Below, one piece after another: positions 28,088-36,831 of a stretch of DNA of 64,000 bases; within the stretch, counting starts at the first letter, position 1, and each line of letters starts with the position of its first letter. The position numbers were made by a program, and so were the translations under genes. The notes under the pieces are model-generated. The model had not been told where the DNA came from. It did not search any database and saw nothing but the letters and a program-made list of their open reading frames with translations. Origin of the DNA: Qipengyuania soli (lineage in GTDB: Bacteria > Pseudomonadota > Alphaproteobacteria > Sphingomonadales > Sphingomonadaceae); the NCBI RefSeq assembly GCF_015529805.1, contig NZ_CP064654.1, positions 1,798,001 to 1,862,000 on the forward strand, written 5' to 3'.

Positions 28088-28771
28088 TCAGGACGTGAAG
28101 CCGACCCGGTTGGCGAGAATCACCGCCTGTGTGCGGTTGTAGACGTTCATCTTCTGCAGCACCGCGGAGACATGCGCCTTTACCGTCGTCATGGACACAC
28201 CGAGGTCATAGGCGATCTGCTTGTTGACCCGGCCATTGACGAGCAGCCCGAGCACCACGCGCTGCTGCGGGGTCAGCGTATCGATCCTTTCGCGGATCGA
28301 GGCTTCTTCCTGGGCCTGCGGATCTTCGGCGAGTTCGCCCGGCATGTAGATTTCGCCGGCGAGCACCTGTTCGAGGGCATCGACGATCTGGTCGCGCTTC
28401 ATGGATTTGGGAATGAAGCCCGCCGCGCCAGCCTCCAAAGCCTCCTCCACGGTCTGGCGATCGTAAACGCCCGATACCATGACTACCGGAGTGCTGGGAA
28501 AGTCGCTGCGCAGCTGCTGGAGTGCTGAGAGGCGCGATGCGTCGGGAATATTGAGATCGAGGAGGACCAGGTCGACCTCTTGCGCCTCCGCCAGCATGTC
28601 GAGGGCTTCGGCGAAATCGCCTGCTTCCAGGATCTCGGCACCGGAATAGCGGAATTCCAGGATGCTGCGCAGGCCGTCGCGAACCAGCGAATGGTCATCG
28701 ACGATAAGGACGCGTTCGGGTGCCAGCGTGTCGCTCACTTCGGTCCTTTTCAGAGCCTGGGCATATGCCAT
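28088..28771 (-). CDS. LuxR-family response regulator (ErbR/ExaE-like)
   Basis: A 227-residue NarL/LuxR response regulator. The receiver has the acidic pair in VLIVDDHSLVRDGL, phospho-acceptor Asp72 (VLLDLNIPD), Ser/Thr in VVMVSG and Lys in GFIPKS. The DNA-binding domain at about 160-225 carries TLTPQQRVVLGLLVNGRVNK followed by IAYDLGVSMTTVKAHVSAVL. Such regulators activate the PQQ alcohol dehydrogenase genes in Pseudomonas (ErbR, ExaE). It lies directly downstream of, and convergent with, the hybrid kinase (7-base gap) and upstream in orientation of no other gene. It is the best in-window candidate for binding the six CCvAArGTnCAAT boxes; its own promoter does not show one. Confidence 0.87.
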   Translation of the reverse strand: MAYAQALKRTEVSDTLAPERVLIVDDHSLVRDGLRSILEFRYSGAEILEAGDFAEALDMLAEAQEVDLVLLDLNIPDASRLSALQQLRSDFPSTPVVMVSGVYDRQTVEEALEAGAAGFIPKSMKRDQIVDALEQVLAGEIYMPGELAEDPQAQEEASIRERIDTLTPQQRVVLGLLVNGRVNKQIAYDLGVSMTTVKAHVSAVLQKMNVYNRTQAVILANRVGFTS

Positions 28772-28833
28772 TGTATATCCCGTGGTTTGCGAACCGCGCC
28801 ACCCGTCAGGACGGCGCGGTCCACGATTTCGGA

Positions 28834-30576
28834 CTACTTGTTGACCTTGAACACCCAGAGCGCACCGCCCTGGCTAATGTCCTTGAAGGTCTTGGCGACC
28901 TCGCCGCCCCAGAGCGGCACTGCGCCACCCCAACCGGACATGACAGCGACGTACTGCTCGCCGTCCTGCGTCCAGGTGACCGGCGAACCGACCACGCCCG
29001 AACCGGTCTGGAACTTCCACAGCTCGGTTCCGGTCTTGGCGTCGAACGCCTTGAGGTAGCCTTCAGGCGTGCCGGTGAAGACGAGGTTGCCTGCCGTCGT
29101 CAGGACACCACCCCAAAGCGGGGCCTTGTTCTTGTATTCCCACACGATCTTGCCGGTCTTGGGGTCCATCGCACGCAGCGCGCCGATATGGTCTTCGGCG
29201 ATCGGCCTAATGGTGAAGCCGGCACCCAGGTAGGCCGCGCCCTTCTTGTAGGCGATCGGTTCGTTCCAGATGTCCATGCCCCAGTCGTTCGACGGAATGT
29301 AGAACAGGCCGGTGTCCTGGCTGTAGGCCATCGGCATCCAGTTCTTGCCGCCGAGGAACGACGGGCTGGAGAACACGACCGTGCCCTTTTCGGTGCCGTT
29401 CGGCGGACCGGGACGATTGGCGTCCACATAGTTCGGACGGCCGGTCTTGAGGTTGATGCCGTCCGCCCAGGTCGTCTGCATGACGAACTTGTGGGCGCCC
29501 ATCAGCTTCCCGGTGGTCCGGTCGAGGACATAGAAATAACCGTTACGGTCGGCCTTGGCGCCAAGCTTCATGTCCTTGCCGCCCAATTTGGCGTCGAAGG
29601 GAATGAACTCGTTCACACCGTCGAAGTCCCAACCGTCGTGCGGCGTGGTCTGATAATGCCACTTGATCTTGCCGGTGTCGGCATCGATCGCGAGCGTGGA
29701 CGAGGTGTAGAGGTTGTCGCCGGGGCGCAGGTGGCTGTTCCACGGCGCCGGGTTGCCGGTGCCGAAGTAGACGAGGTTCGTACCCGGATCGTAAGTGCCA
29801 CCAAGCCAGGTTGCGCCGCCACCGGTCTTCCAAAGGTCGCCCTGCCAGCTGGCATTGGTCTTGCCGGTGATGCCGTTGTCCTGGCCGTTGAGCGTGCCCA
29901 TGTGGCCTTCGATCACCGGACGCCGCCAGATGAGCTCGCCCGTGTCGACGTTGCGCGCCTCGACTGCACCGACGGCACCGAATTCGCCACCCGAGTTGCC
30001 GGTGATGACCATGTTCTTGACGATCAGCGGAGCCGCCGTGGCGGAATAGCCGGCCTTGTAGTCGGCGATTTCCTTGTTCCAGATGACCTTGCCGGTCTCC
30101 CGGTTCAGCGCGACGAGATGCGCATCCAGCGTGGCGAAGATGATCTTGTCGCCGTGGATTGCGGCACCGCGGTTGACCACGTCACAGCAGGGCATGATGC
30201 CGTCGGGAAGGCGAGCATTGTATTCCCACTTCTTCTCGCCTGTGCGCGAATCGAAGGCATAGAGGCGGGAATAGGAACCCGTGACGTAGATCGTGCCGTC
30301 ATAGACGATCGGCTGCGATTCCTGGCCGCGCTGCTTCTCGCCGCCGAGTGATGCGGCGAACACGGGAACGAGTTTCGCGACGTTGCCGGTATCGATCTGG
30401 TCGAGCTTGCTGAAGCGCTGCTGCCATGGCCCCATGCCATAAGTAAGCACGTCGCCCGGCGTGTTGGCATCGTTGACGAGGTCCTCGCTTGTCGGACCTT
30501 CGGCCCTTGCCGGTGCTGCCAGCGCGACCCCTGCGAGCGCGGTGGCGGCAATCAATGATTTGTACATGCCCTTCAT
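28834..30576 (-). CDS. PQQ-dependent alcohol dehydrogenase (quinoprotein), periplasmic
   Basis: A 580-residue eight-bladed propeller quinoprotein with a signal peptide (cleavage near APARA). It has the vicinal disulphide Cys130-Cys131 (MPCCDVV), the [10 protein letters not shown] segment, [28 protein letters not shown], and tryptophan-docking repeats such as [20 protein letters not shown]. There is no fused heme domain, so electrons go to a separate cytochrome (31582-32025). The pair Asp298-x-Asp300 fits the DxD signature of lanthanide-dependent enzymes, but alignment is needed. The start ATG 30576 has AGGAGGGAAGG upstream; a longer frame was rejected because it buries the signal peptide. A shared box lies about 95 bases upstream. 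Confidence 0.9.
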   Translation of the reverse strand: MKGMYKSLIAATALAGVALAAPARAEGPTSEDLVNDANTPGDVLTYGMGPWQQRFSKLDQIDTGNVAKLVPVFAASLGGEKQRGQESQPIVYDGTIYVTGSYSRLYAFDSRTGEKKWEYNARLPDGIMPCCDVVNRGAAIHGDKIIFATLDAHLVALNRETGKVIWNKEIADYKAGYSATAAPLIVKNMVITGNSGGEFGAVGAVEARNVDTGELIWRRPVIEGHMGTLNGQDNGITGKTNASWQGDLWKTGGGATWLGGTYDPGTNLVYFGTGNPAPWNSHLRPGDNLYTSSTLAIDADTGKIKWHYQTTPHDGWDFDGVNEFIPFDAKLGGKDMKLGAKADRNGYFYVLDRTTGKLMGAHKFVMQTTWADGINLKTGRPNYVDANRPGPPNGTEKGTVVFSSPSFLGGKNWMPMAYSQDTGLFYIPSNDWGMDIWNEPIAYKKGAAYLGAGFTIRPIAEDHIGALRAMDPKTGKIVWEYKNKAPLWGGVLTTAGNLVFTGTPEGYLKAFDAKTGTELWKFQTGSGVVGSPVTWTQDGEQYVAVMSGWGGAVPLWGGEVAKTFKDISQGGALWVFKVNK

Positions 30577-30671
30577 CCTTCCCTCCTGTGATTTTGACGG
30601 CCCGACTGGAGTTGGATCGCGCCGATGGATGGCTCCCATGATGCGCGAGCCTATCTCCGGCGCAGCGGGCA

Positions 30672-30686
30672 GCAATTGAACCTTGG
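30672..30686 (-). promoter_or_regulatory. PQQ-island box 2, upstream of the PQQ alcohol dehydrogenase
   Basis: On the minus strand the sequence is CCAAGGTTCAATTGC, ending 95 bases before the dehydrogenase ATG and 26 bases after the stop of the binding-protein gene. Its presence suggests that the dehydrogenase has its own promoter apart from the cytochrome/binding-protein unit. Confidence 0.6.
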
Positions 30687-30712
30687 GCTAAGGCGACGAC
30701 CCGCAGAGCCGG

Positions 30713-31579
30713 TCACGCGAGGGGCTTGGCAGCCTCGGCCGCCTCCCAGGCGACACCGTGTCCGGCGAAGATTTCCGTCATGCGACCGCTGGAGGCCATT
30801 TCGGCGACTACGTCTTCGATCGCAAAGCCAAGCGAGCGGCTGTTTTCCTTGACCGCCATGCCGATGTCCCACCCGCGCGAGGGCATGAGCGGCAACGGGC
30901 TCTTGCGCAGCTGCGCGCCGGCGTCGGGCCGATCGGCTATCGCAGCCTCGATCTGCGCCTTTGTCGCGACGGCCATCTCGGCATCGCCCGCCTGCACCGC
31001 CTCTGCGGCAGCATAGCCACTGGGATAGTGCTTGATGTCGCCGCGCAGGATCCCGCCGAAGCCGCCGAGCAGGTAGAAGTCGGGAATGGAATCGATCTCG
31101 GCTGCCACGGGCTTGCCGACGAACAGCTGCGGCGGGGCGTCGCAATTGCGCGTGCCCGAACTGCAGATGCCGGTGAAGCTTTCATGGTAATAGGGCGCGA
31201 TGAAGGCGACCTGGTCTTCCTGCTTCGCGAACTCCAGGTCGAACGGGACGTGCAACATCACATCGCATGGCTGGAAACCGAGCAGGCCTCCGCGCCAGAC
31301 TACGTTGCGCAGATCGTCCGAGACTTCCTCGTCAGCGGCAAACAGGACAACGTCTGCACGCAGTCCCAGCTTCTCCGCGATCACCTTGGCAATATCGACG
31401 TCGATACCGGCCGGTCGGCCTTCACGCTCCCACGACCAAGGCCGGTAGTCATTGTAGAGCCCGATCCTGAGAACACCGAGTTCGCGGACTTTTTCCAGCG
31501 GTGCGGCGCTGAGGGGCGAGCTGACGGCCAGAGCCCCTGCCGCACCGACCAGCCCCGCAATGAACCCCCTGCGGTCCAT
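30713..31579 (-). CDS. periplasmic substrate-binding-like protein (MoxJ/XoxJ-type) of the PQQ system
   Basis: A 288-residue protein of the extracellular solute-binding family 3 fold with a twin-arginine-like signal (MDRRGFIAGLVGAAGALA). The segment LRIGLYNDYRPWSWEREGRPAG is the typical ligand-domain start, followed by GIDVDIAKVIAEKLGL. Two CSSGTRNC-region cysteines may form a disulphide. In methanol and ethanol quinoprotein loci the MoxJ/XoxJ-like protein helps assemble or activate the dehydrogenase instead of importing a solute, and no ABC transporter is seen here. The ATG lies 2 bases after the cytochrome stop with GGAAGAATAG as ribosome site, so the cytochrome and this gene form one unit. 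Confidence 0.8.
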   Translation of the reverse strand: MDRRGFIAGLVGAAGALAVSSPLSAAPLEKVRELGVLRIGLYNDYRPWSWEREGRPAGIDVDIAKVIAEKLGLRADVVLFAADEEVSDDLRNVVWRGGLLGFQPCDVMLHVPFDLEFAKQEDQVAFIAPYYHESFTGICSSGTRNCDAPPQLFVGKPVAAEIDSIPDFYLLGGFGGILRGDIKHYPSGYAAAEAVQAGDAEMAVATKAQIEAAIADRPDAGAQLRKSPLPLMPSRGWDIGMAVKENSRSLGFAIEDVVAEMASSGRMTEIFAGHGVAWEAAEAAKPLA

Positions 31580-31581
31580 CA

Positions 31582-32025
31582 CTATTCTTCCGTGTACTGC
31601 GTTTCGAGCCAGGCACGGATGGTCCAGCCGGCCTTCTGTCCCAGCACCTCGTCGAACGGCGGCATGTAGACCTTGCCATCGCGGACCGAGCCGTGACGGA
31701 ACCGCTCCTGGAACCACTCGTCACCGCTTTCGCCCGGCTCGAGATAGCGCAGGTCGGGCGCGATACCGCCCGAGATGGCCTGCAGGCCGTGACAACGCGC
31801 ACAGTTCTGGTTGTAGGCCGAAGCGCCGATTTCGATCGCGCGGGCATTGCCGGAATAGGGGTTCCTCGCCACCCAGACATCGTTGCCTCCCTCGATATCG
31901 GGAAGGTCGGAGGTGTCGACCGGTTGCGGGGTCACGTCACCGTGTGCCATCAGCTGGGGCGCGAGCGCCACCGCAAGGGTCGCCGCTGCTGCCGAAAGCG
32001 CTATGCGGCTGGCAAACTTCATCAT
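31582..32025 (-). CDS. cytochrome c-550 (PedF-like), electron acceptor of the PQQ dehydrogenase
   Basis: A 147-residue c-type cytochrome with a signal peptide (cleavage near APQLMA). One heme site CARCH occurs at about residue 75, and the distal Met is probably in KVYMPPFDEVLGQK. The segment IEGGNDVWVARNPYSGNA before the heme is characteristic of the ethanol-oxidation cytochromes c-550 (PedF/ExaB type). It takes electrons from the PQQ enzyme in the periplasm and passes them to the terminal oxidase. Two adjacent ATGs (32025, 32022) are possible; AGGATATTTGAAAG precedes them. A shared box lies 97 bases upstream. First gene of the unit with the MoxJ-like protein. Confidence 0.87.
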   Translation of the reverse strand: MMKFASRIALSAAAATLAVALAPQLMAHGDVTPQPVDTSDLPDIEGGNDVWVARNPYSGNARAIEIGASAYNQNCARCHGLQAISGGIAPDLRYLEPGESGDEWFQERFRHGSVRDGKVYMPPFDEVLGQKAGWTIRAWLETQYTEE

Positions 32026-32122
32026 CTTTCAAATATCCTCTGCGACCAAGTCGTCACGTGTCCACCTGAGCGTGAACAGTTCATCCCACCGGTCCCAGAG
32101 ATAGCGGCTGGGTCTACCAGCC

Positions 32123-32137
32123 CCATTGTACTTTCGG
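32123..32137 (-). promoter_or_regulatory. PQQ-island box 3, upstream of cytochrome c-550
   Basis: On the minus strand CCGAAAGTACAATGG ends 97 bases before the cytochrome ATG, a distance very close to that at the alcohol dehydrogenase. It also sits 40 bases before the divergent beta-propeller gene, so one site may serve both; its orientation favours the cytochrome. Confidence 0.6.
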
Positions 32138-32176
32138 AGAATACCGACGCGCGCGCAGGCGGATAGACAGGCTGGT

Positions 32177-33148
32177 ATGTTGATCCGATCCATCATAGCC
32201 GCGGCATGTTGCGGGGCTGTCCTCGCAGCAACGCCGGCTTCCGCCGAAATCGCCTATGTCAGCAACGAGCGGTCGGCTTCGGTCAGCGTGATCGACCTTG
32301 AGAGCGGCACGCTGGTCGACACCTTTGCAGTGGGTGAGCGCCCCCGTGGCATCCTGCTCAGCAAGGACGGCAAATACATCTATGTCTGCGCAAGCCTCGA
32401 ACACGCGGTGGAGGTGCGCGATGCCAAGACAGGGGCGCTGGTGGCGGTGCTGCCATCCGGCAACGATCCCGAACAGTTCTTCCTTTCGAACGACGGGAAG
32501 CTCCTGTTCGTCGCCAACGAGGACAATGCCGCGACCACCGCCATCGATCTCGAGGCGGGCAAGGTCGCCTGGCAAATCCCGGTCGGCGACGAACCCGAGG
32601 GAATTGCCCAGAGTCCCGACGGCAAATGGCTGCTCGTCACCAGCGAGGAGGACAATCTCGTCAGCTGGATCGACCTTGCGACCCGCGAGGTGGTGCACGA
32701 GACCGAAACCGACGTCCGACCGCGGCACGTCGAATTCACTCCGGACGGCAAACAGGTCTGGGTGGCTGCCGAAGTGGGCCAGAAAGTCCATGTCGTCGAC
32801 GTTGCCAGCAAGTCGATCGTCGACACGCTGGAATTCGCTCCTCCCGGCGCCCTGCCCTACAAGATCCTGCCCTGTGGCATCCGCTTCACATCGGACGGCA
32901 AGACCGCGGTGATCGCCTTGGGACGCGCCGACAGCATCGCCGTGGTCGACGTGGCCAGCCACGAGATCAGGGGGTACGTGAAGACTGGCGGACGACCCTG
33001 GCACCTCGCGATCACGGCGGACGACAGCAAGGCGATCGTCGCCAATGGCGGAAGTGACGATATTGCGATCGTCGACCTTGCGAAGCTCGAAGTCGTTTCG
33101 CGCGTCGCGGCCGGAAAGGGTCCCTGGGGCGTCGTGCTCGCCAAGTGA
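32177..33148 (+). CDS. PQQ-catabolism-associated YVTN beta-propeller protein
   Basis: A 323-residue secreted propeller (signal peptide ending ATPASA). It contains seven repeats of the YVTN type, for example AYVSNERSASVSVIDLESGT, VCASLEHAVEVRDAKTGA, FVANEDNAATTAIDLEAG, LVTSEEDNLVSWIDLATRE and IVANGGSDDIAIVDLAKLE. A single CG pair, PYKILPCGIRF, interrupts the fifth blade. This matches the PQQ-dependent catabolism-associated beta-propeller family found beside quinoprotein dehydrogenases; the function is not known. The ATG at 32177 gives a proper signal peptide; an upstream in-frame start would add a basic stretch. Divergent from cytochrome c-550. Confidence 0.86.
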   Translation: MLIRSIIAAACCGAVLAATPASAEIAYVSNERSASVSVIDLESGTLVDTFAVGERPRGILLSKDGKYIYVCASLEHAVEVRDAKTGALVAVLPSGNDPEQFFLSNDGKLLFVANEDNAATTAIDLEAGKVAWQIPVGDEPEGIAQSPDGKWLLVTSEEDNLVSWIDLATREVVHETETDVRPRHVEFTPDGKQVWVAAEVGQKVHVVDVASKSIVDTLEFAPPGALPYKILPCGIRFTSDGKTAVIALGRADSIAVVDVASHEIRGYVKTGGRPWHLAITADDSKAIVANGGSDDIAIVDLAKLEVVSRVAAGKGPWGVVLAK

Positions 33149-33185
33149 TCCCTTCGCTCGGCTTCATTGGTCCAAAGTAGGACGA

Positions 33186-33200
33186 CCAAAGTCCAATTTC
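33186..33200 (+). promoter_or_regulatory. PQQ-island box 4, upstream of the porin
   Basis: CCAAAGTCCAATTTC ends 72 bases before the porin ATG, matching the spacing at the aldehyde dehydrogenase (64). An imperfect second copy of the box's first half, TCCAAAGTAGG, begins 15 bases upstream at 33171, and the pair TTGGTC/GACCAA frames it. Confidence 0.55.
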
Positions 33201-33272
33201 GGCGGAACGAGTGCCGCCCCATTTTCCCCCACGCCGGCAAAGACGGCCCAGATACAAGAAGGGGGAAGGACT

Positions 33273-34691
33273 ATGATCTCCAAATACCTGCTGCGCAGCG
33301 CTGTAGCGGCCGTCGCCCTGACGTCCATGAGCGCGCCAGCCTACGCGCAAAGTAGCGGCACGGCATCGCTGCTCCAACGGCTTCACGAAAAGGGCATCCT
33401 CACCGACGAGGAATATGCCGAGATCATGGCCGAGATGAAGCAGGACGCCGCGACGGCACCCGCTCCCGCTCCCATGGCATCCGCCGAAAGCGCACTGGAT
33501 TCGAGCCGCATGGTCCGCATGACCGAAAGCGGTATCGGCTTCGAAGTTGGCCCGGCGACGATCAAGTTCTCGGGTTCGGTCAACGGCTTCTACGTCCACG
33601 ACAATCCCGACACGCCGAGTGCAACCACTGCTGTCACTGGCGGCATCGCCAATGTCGGCGGTTCGAACAGCAGCTCGGTCCGCAACGGCCTGCTCCCCGG
33701 TTTCCTCAAGGTTGATGTGACGACCAAGCAGGCCGGTCTCGATATCGGTGCGCACTTCGGCATGTATCCGGGCATCAACAGCACCGCCTGGGGCGCGCTG
33801 GGAGCCAACAACGGTGGCCAGCCCACTGCGCTGGCGACTGCCGGCATCGACTTCCGCCAGACCTACATGACGATCGGCGGCGGCTTCGGTGAACTCAAGA
33901 TCGGGCGCGACATCGGCCTGTTCGGATCGGAGGGCATCCTCAACGACATCACCCTGCTTTCCTCCGGCGCGCCGGGCGGCAACGTTGCCCCCGGCAACAC
34001 CACGCTGGGTCGCATCGGCAGCGGCTACATCTACACCGACTTCCAGCCGCAGATTACCTACACGACCCCGAATTTCGGCGGTTTCCAGGCATCGTTCGGT
34101 GTGTTCGAACCGCTCATGTCACTGACGGCTCCGGCGCAGGACCAGGCATCCCCGGGCTACCAGGGCAAGCTGACCTACGACGGCAGTTTCGGCGGTGTCG
34201 GTACCCGCCTGTGGGTGTCGGGCGTCACGCAGAAGCATAGCACAATCGGTGCCGGCACCGGCGGCCTGGTCGACTACACCGGCAAGGGCCTCGATGCAGG
34301 TGCCAAGCTTACCGTCGGTCCGTTCGCAGCCACTGGCTACTGGTACACCGCGAAGGGTCTGGGCACGACCGTGCTCAACCTGCTGGACACCGACGCCTTC
34401 GGCAATGCCCGCAGCAGCGACGGCTTCTATCTCCAGGGCCTCGCCACTTTCGGCAAGGTTTCGATCGGCGGCAGCTACGGCGAAAGCTCGCTCGACTATG
34501 CCAATGCGGCAGACGAGCTGGCAAACCCGACGCTGGTCGACACGAACTCGAGCTGGGTCGGACAGGTCCGCTACGGCCTGACCAGCTGGGTCACGCTGAT
34601 CGGGGAATATGTCCACGCCAAGGCGGAAGCGCACAACGGCAACCAGGCCGAGAGCGACGCGATCGCGTTGGGCGGCATCCTGTTCTTCTGA
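33273..34691 (+). CDS. outer-membrane porin of the PQQ island
   Basis: A 472-residue porin-like protein with a signal peptide (cleavage after APAYAQ). A short helical module follows (LLQRLHEKGILTDEEYAEIM, a SHOCT-like segment), then an Ala/Pro-rich linker and a beta-barrel with alternating strands and conserved GGFGELKIGRDIGLFGSEG, ending ESDAIALGGILFF with the C-terminal Phe. The ATG at 33273 has a perfect GGGGGAAGGA ribosome site. The barrel probably lets alcohols or organic acids across the outer membrane; that is inferred from its place in the island and its shared box. A hairpin after the stop acts as terminator. Confidence 0.82.
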   Translation: MISKYLLRSAVAAVALTSMSAPAYAQSSGTASLLQRLHEKGILTDEEYAEIMAEMKQDAATAPAPAPMASAESALDSSRMVRMTESGIGFEVGPATIKFSGSVNGFYVHDNPDTPSATTAVTGGIANVGGSNSSSVRNGLLPGFLKVDVTTKQAGLDIGAHFGMYPGINSTAWGALGANNGGQPTALATAGIDFRQTYMTIGGGFGELKIGRDIGLFGSEGILNDITLLSSGAPGGNVAPGNTTLGRIGSGYIYTDFQPQITYTTPNFGGFQASFGVFEPLMSLTAPAQDQASPGYQGKLTYDGSFGGVGTRLWVSGVTQKHSTIGAGTGGLVDYTGKGLDAGAKLTVGPFAATGYWYTAKGLGTTVLNLLDTDAFGNARSSDGFYLQGLATFGKVSIGGSYGESSLDYANAADELANPTLVDTNSSWVGQVRYGLTSWVTLIGEYVHAKAEAHNGNQAESDAIALGGILFF

Positions 34692-34730
34692 GCTTGGCCG
34701 GAGCCAAGGGCTCTGTATGATCTCTCCCTG

Positions 34731-34770
34731 GAGCCGGCGGGCGTCTCTCGACATCCGCCGGCTCTCTTTG
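34731..34770 (+). terminator. terminator after the porin
   Basis: A 10-bp stem GAGCCGGCGG/CCGCCGGCTC with a 14-base loop is followed by TCTTTGT. It separates the porin from the TonB receptor operon that begins 28 bases later. Confidence 0.7.
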
Positions 34771-34797
34771 TCCAAGAATAGCACTATGTTGGGGTCG

Positions 34798-36831
34798 ATG
34801 CGGGAACACGGAAAAACATACTGGATGGCGGGCGCAGCAGCGGTTTGCACTGCATTCCTCCCGACAATTGCCCAGGCAGACGAGGCCGACGAGGACCAGC
34901 AACGCGTCATCGTGGTGACTGGCGAGGGGCTCGAGGACACTCCGGCGACACCCGCCTACGACACGCAGATTATCGAGCGCGAGGATCTCGTTTCGACAGC
35001 GTCCGGACGGATCGAGGATGCACTTTCATCGGTCGCCGGCTTCCAGCAGTTCCGGCGTTCGGACAGCCGTTCGGCCAATCCTTCCGCCCAGGGCGCGACC
35101 TTGCGTGCGCTCGGCGGCAACGCATCGAGCCGCGCGCAGGTCCTGCTCGATGGGGTGCCGATGACCGATCCGTTCTTCGGCTACATTCCCTTCAGTGCCA
35201 TCGCGCCCGAACGCCTTGACCGGGTGCGGGTGACCCGGGGCGGCGGCTCGGGCCCGTTCGGGGCCGGAGCGCTCGCTGGCACGATCGAACTCACCAGCGC
35301 CGATGCCGACGCGTTGGGCAGTTTCGGTGGCCAATTGCTCACCAATGACAGGGGTGAAACCGAAGCGAGCGCAACCGCCGCATCGCGGCTCGGCGCCGGG
35401 TTCGCTTCGATTTCGGCCCGCTGGGACCGAGGCAAGGGGTTCTGGACCACGCCGGAAGACCAGCGCGTTCCGGCAAGCGCGCGCGCCGCCTATGACGGGT
35501 ACTCGATCCAGGTCCGCGGCGTTGCCCCGCTCAATGACACGGTCGAGTTGCAGGCACGAGGCCTCATCTATCGTGACGAGCGTACCTTGCGCTTCGATGG
35601 CGGCGACAGCAGCATGGAGGGGCAGGACGCCAGCCTGCGACTGGTCGGTCGCGGCGACTGGCAGTTCGACGTGCTCGGCTATGTGCAGGCGCGCAATTTC
35701 ACCAATGTCGTCATCTCTTCGACGCGGTTCGTCCCCGTCCTCGACCAGAGCAATACGCCGGCCACGGGGCTTGGCGGCAAGATCGAACTTCGGCCGCCAA
35801 CGGGGGACAACAATGTCCTTCGCCTCGGGGTGGATTATCGCAAGTCCGATGGCGAGCTTTTCGAGACTGCGCTGAGCGCACTCAGTGGCGCGGTGACGGC
35901 AAGGCGGAACGCGGGCGGGACCAATACCGACCTCGGCTTCTTTGCCGAGAACGACTTCTCGCTCGGCGCTCTCACCTTGACCGCGGGTGCACGGCTTGAC
36001 CGATTTACCATCCGCGACGGCTTCTTTGTCGAACGCAACGGATCGGGCGTGATCACGAGCGATCTCGTCTACCCCGACAGGTCGGGCTGGGATGCGTCCT
36101 TCCGTGGCGGTGTTCTGTACCGGCTCGGCGACACCGCCAGCCTGCGCGCCGCAGCCTACTCCGGGCTGCGCCTGCCGACGCTCAACGAGCTTTACCGCCC
36201 CTTCGTCGTCTTTCCCGTCACCACGCGCGCCAATGCCGATCTGGCGAACGAGCGGCTGGAAGGCTTCGAGGCCGGTGTCGACCTCGCTCCGGCGGACGGC
36301 GTCCGCATCGCCTTCACTGCGTTCGACAACAAGGTGAAGCACGCCATCGCCAATGTGACGATCGCCAACAATTTGCGCGAGCGCCAGAACATCGACGCCA
36401 TCCATTCACGTGGCGTCGAGGCGAGCGCAGCGCTGGAGCTGGGCAAGTTCAGCCTCGACGGCGCGGTCGCCTATACCGATGCCGAAGCGCAGGGTTCCGG
36501 CTTTGCAGCGGCGCTGGACGGAAATCGTCCGGCACAAACCCCGAAGTGGGTGGCCGGTGCGACGCTTGCCTATCGCCCCGCGAACAACTGGCTGCTCTCT
36601 GCCACCCTGCGATATGTCGGCGCGCAGTTCGAGGACGATCTCGAAACCGACGTGCTGCCTTCTGCGACGACCCTCGATGCCTTTGCGCAGGTGCCGCTGT
36701 TACGGCAGGTCGCGCTGGTGCTTCGGGGCGAGAACCTGACCGGCGAAACCATTGTCACCCGCAACCAGGGCGGTTCGGTCGACCTCGGTACACCGCGAAC
36801 TATCTGGGCGGGCATCAAGGTCGGCTTCTGA
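34798..36831 (+). CDS. TonB-dependent receptor (BtuB/vitamin B12-like class) in the PQQ island
   Basis: A 677-residue TonB-dependent receptor. The signal peptide is followed by a TonB-box-like QQRVIVVTGEGLE, a plug with GRIEDALSSVAGFQQFRR, GATLRALGGNASSRAQVLLDG and FGAGALAGTIELTS, and a barrel ending TIWAGIKVGF. The class resembles BtuB/cobalamin-type receptors for small cofactors, not the sugar receptor at 10867. Two ATGs, 34786 and 34798, are possible; the second is preferred because GGGG lies before it. Its stop shares a base with the cytochrome b561 start (TGATG). The cargo could be PQQ, a metal chelate or another cofactor; the sequence does not say. Confidence 0.85.
   Translation: MREHGKTYWMAGAAAVCTAFLPTIAQADEADEDQQRVIVVTGEGLEDTPATPAYDTQIIEREDLVSTASGRIEDALSSVAGFQQFRRSDSRSANPSAQGATLRALGGNASSRAQVLLDGVPMTDPFFGYIPFSAIAPERLDRVRVTRGGGSGPFGAGALAGTIELTSADADALGSFGGQLLTNDRGETEASATAASRLGAGFASISARWDRGKGFWTTPEDQRVPASARAAYDGYSIQVRGVAPLNDTVELQARGLIYRDERTLRFDGGDSSMEGQDASLRLVGRGDWQFDVLGYVQARNFTNVVISSTRFVPVLDQSNTPATGLGGKIELRPPTGDNNVLRLGVDYRKSDGELFETALSALSGAVTARRNAGGTNTDLGFFAENDFSLGALTLTAGARLDRFTIRDGFFVERNGSGVITSDLVYPDRSGWDASFRGGVLYRLGDTASLRAAAYSGLRLPTLNELYRPFVVFPVTTRANADLANERLEGFEAGVDLAPADGVRIAFTAFDNKVKHAIANVTIANNLRERQNIDAIHSRGVEASAALELGKFSLDGAVAYTDAEAQGSGFAAALDGNRPAQTPKWVAGATLAYRPANNWLLSATLRYVGAQFEDDLETDVLPSATTLDAFAQVPLLRQVALVLRGENLTGETIVTRNQGGSVDLGTPRTIWAGIKVGF

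Noticed and set aside
28793-28820. Hairpin ACCGCGCC/GGCGCGGT between the alcohol dehydrogenase and the response regulator as an intrinsic terminator
   Set aside because: No T-run follows on the minus strand, so it is at most a weak or factor-dependent terminator.
34770-34785. GTCCAAGAATAGCAC before the first PQQ-island TonB receptor as a box copy
   Set aside because: Only CCAA and a few bases match; the spacing of the two halves is wrong.
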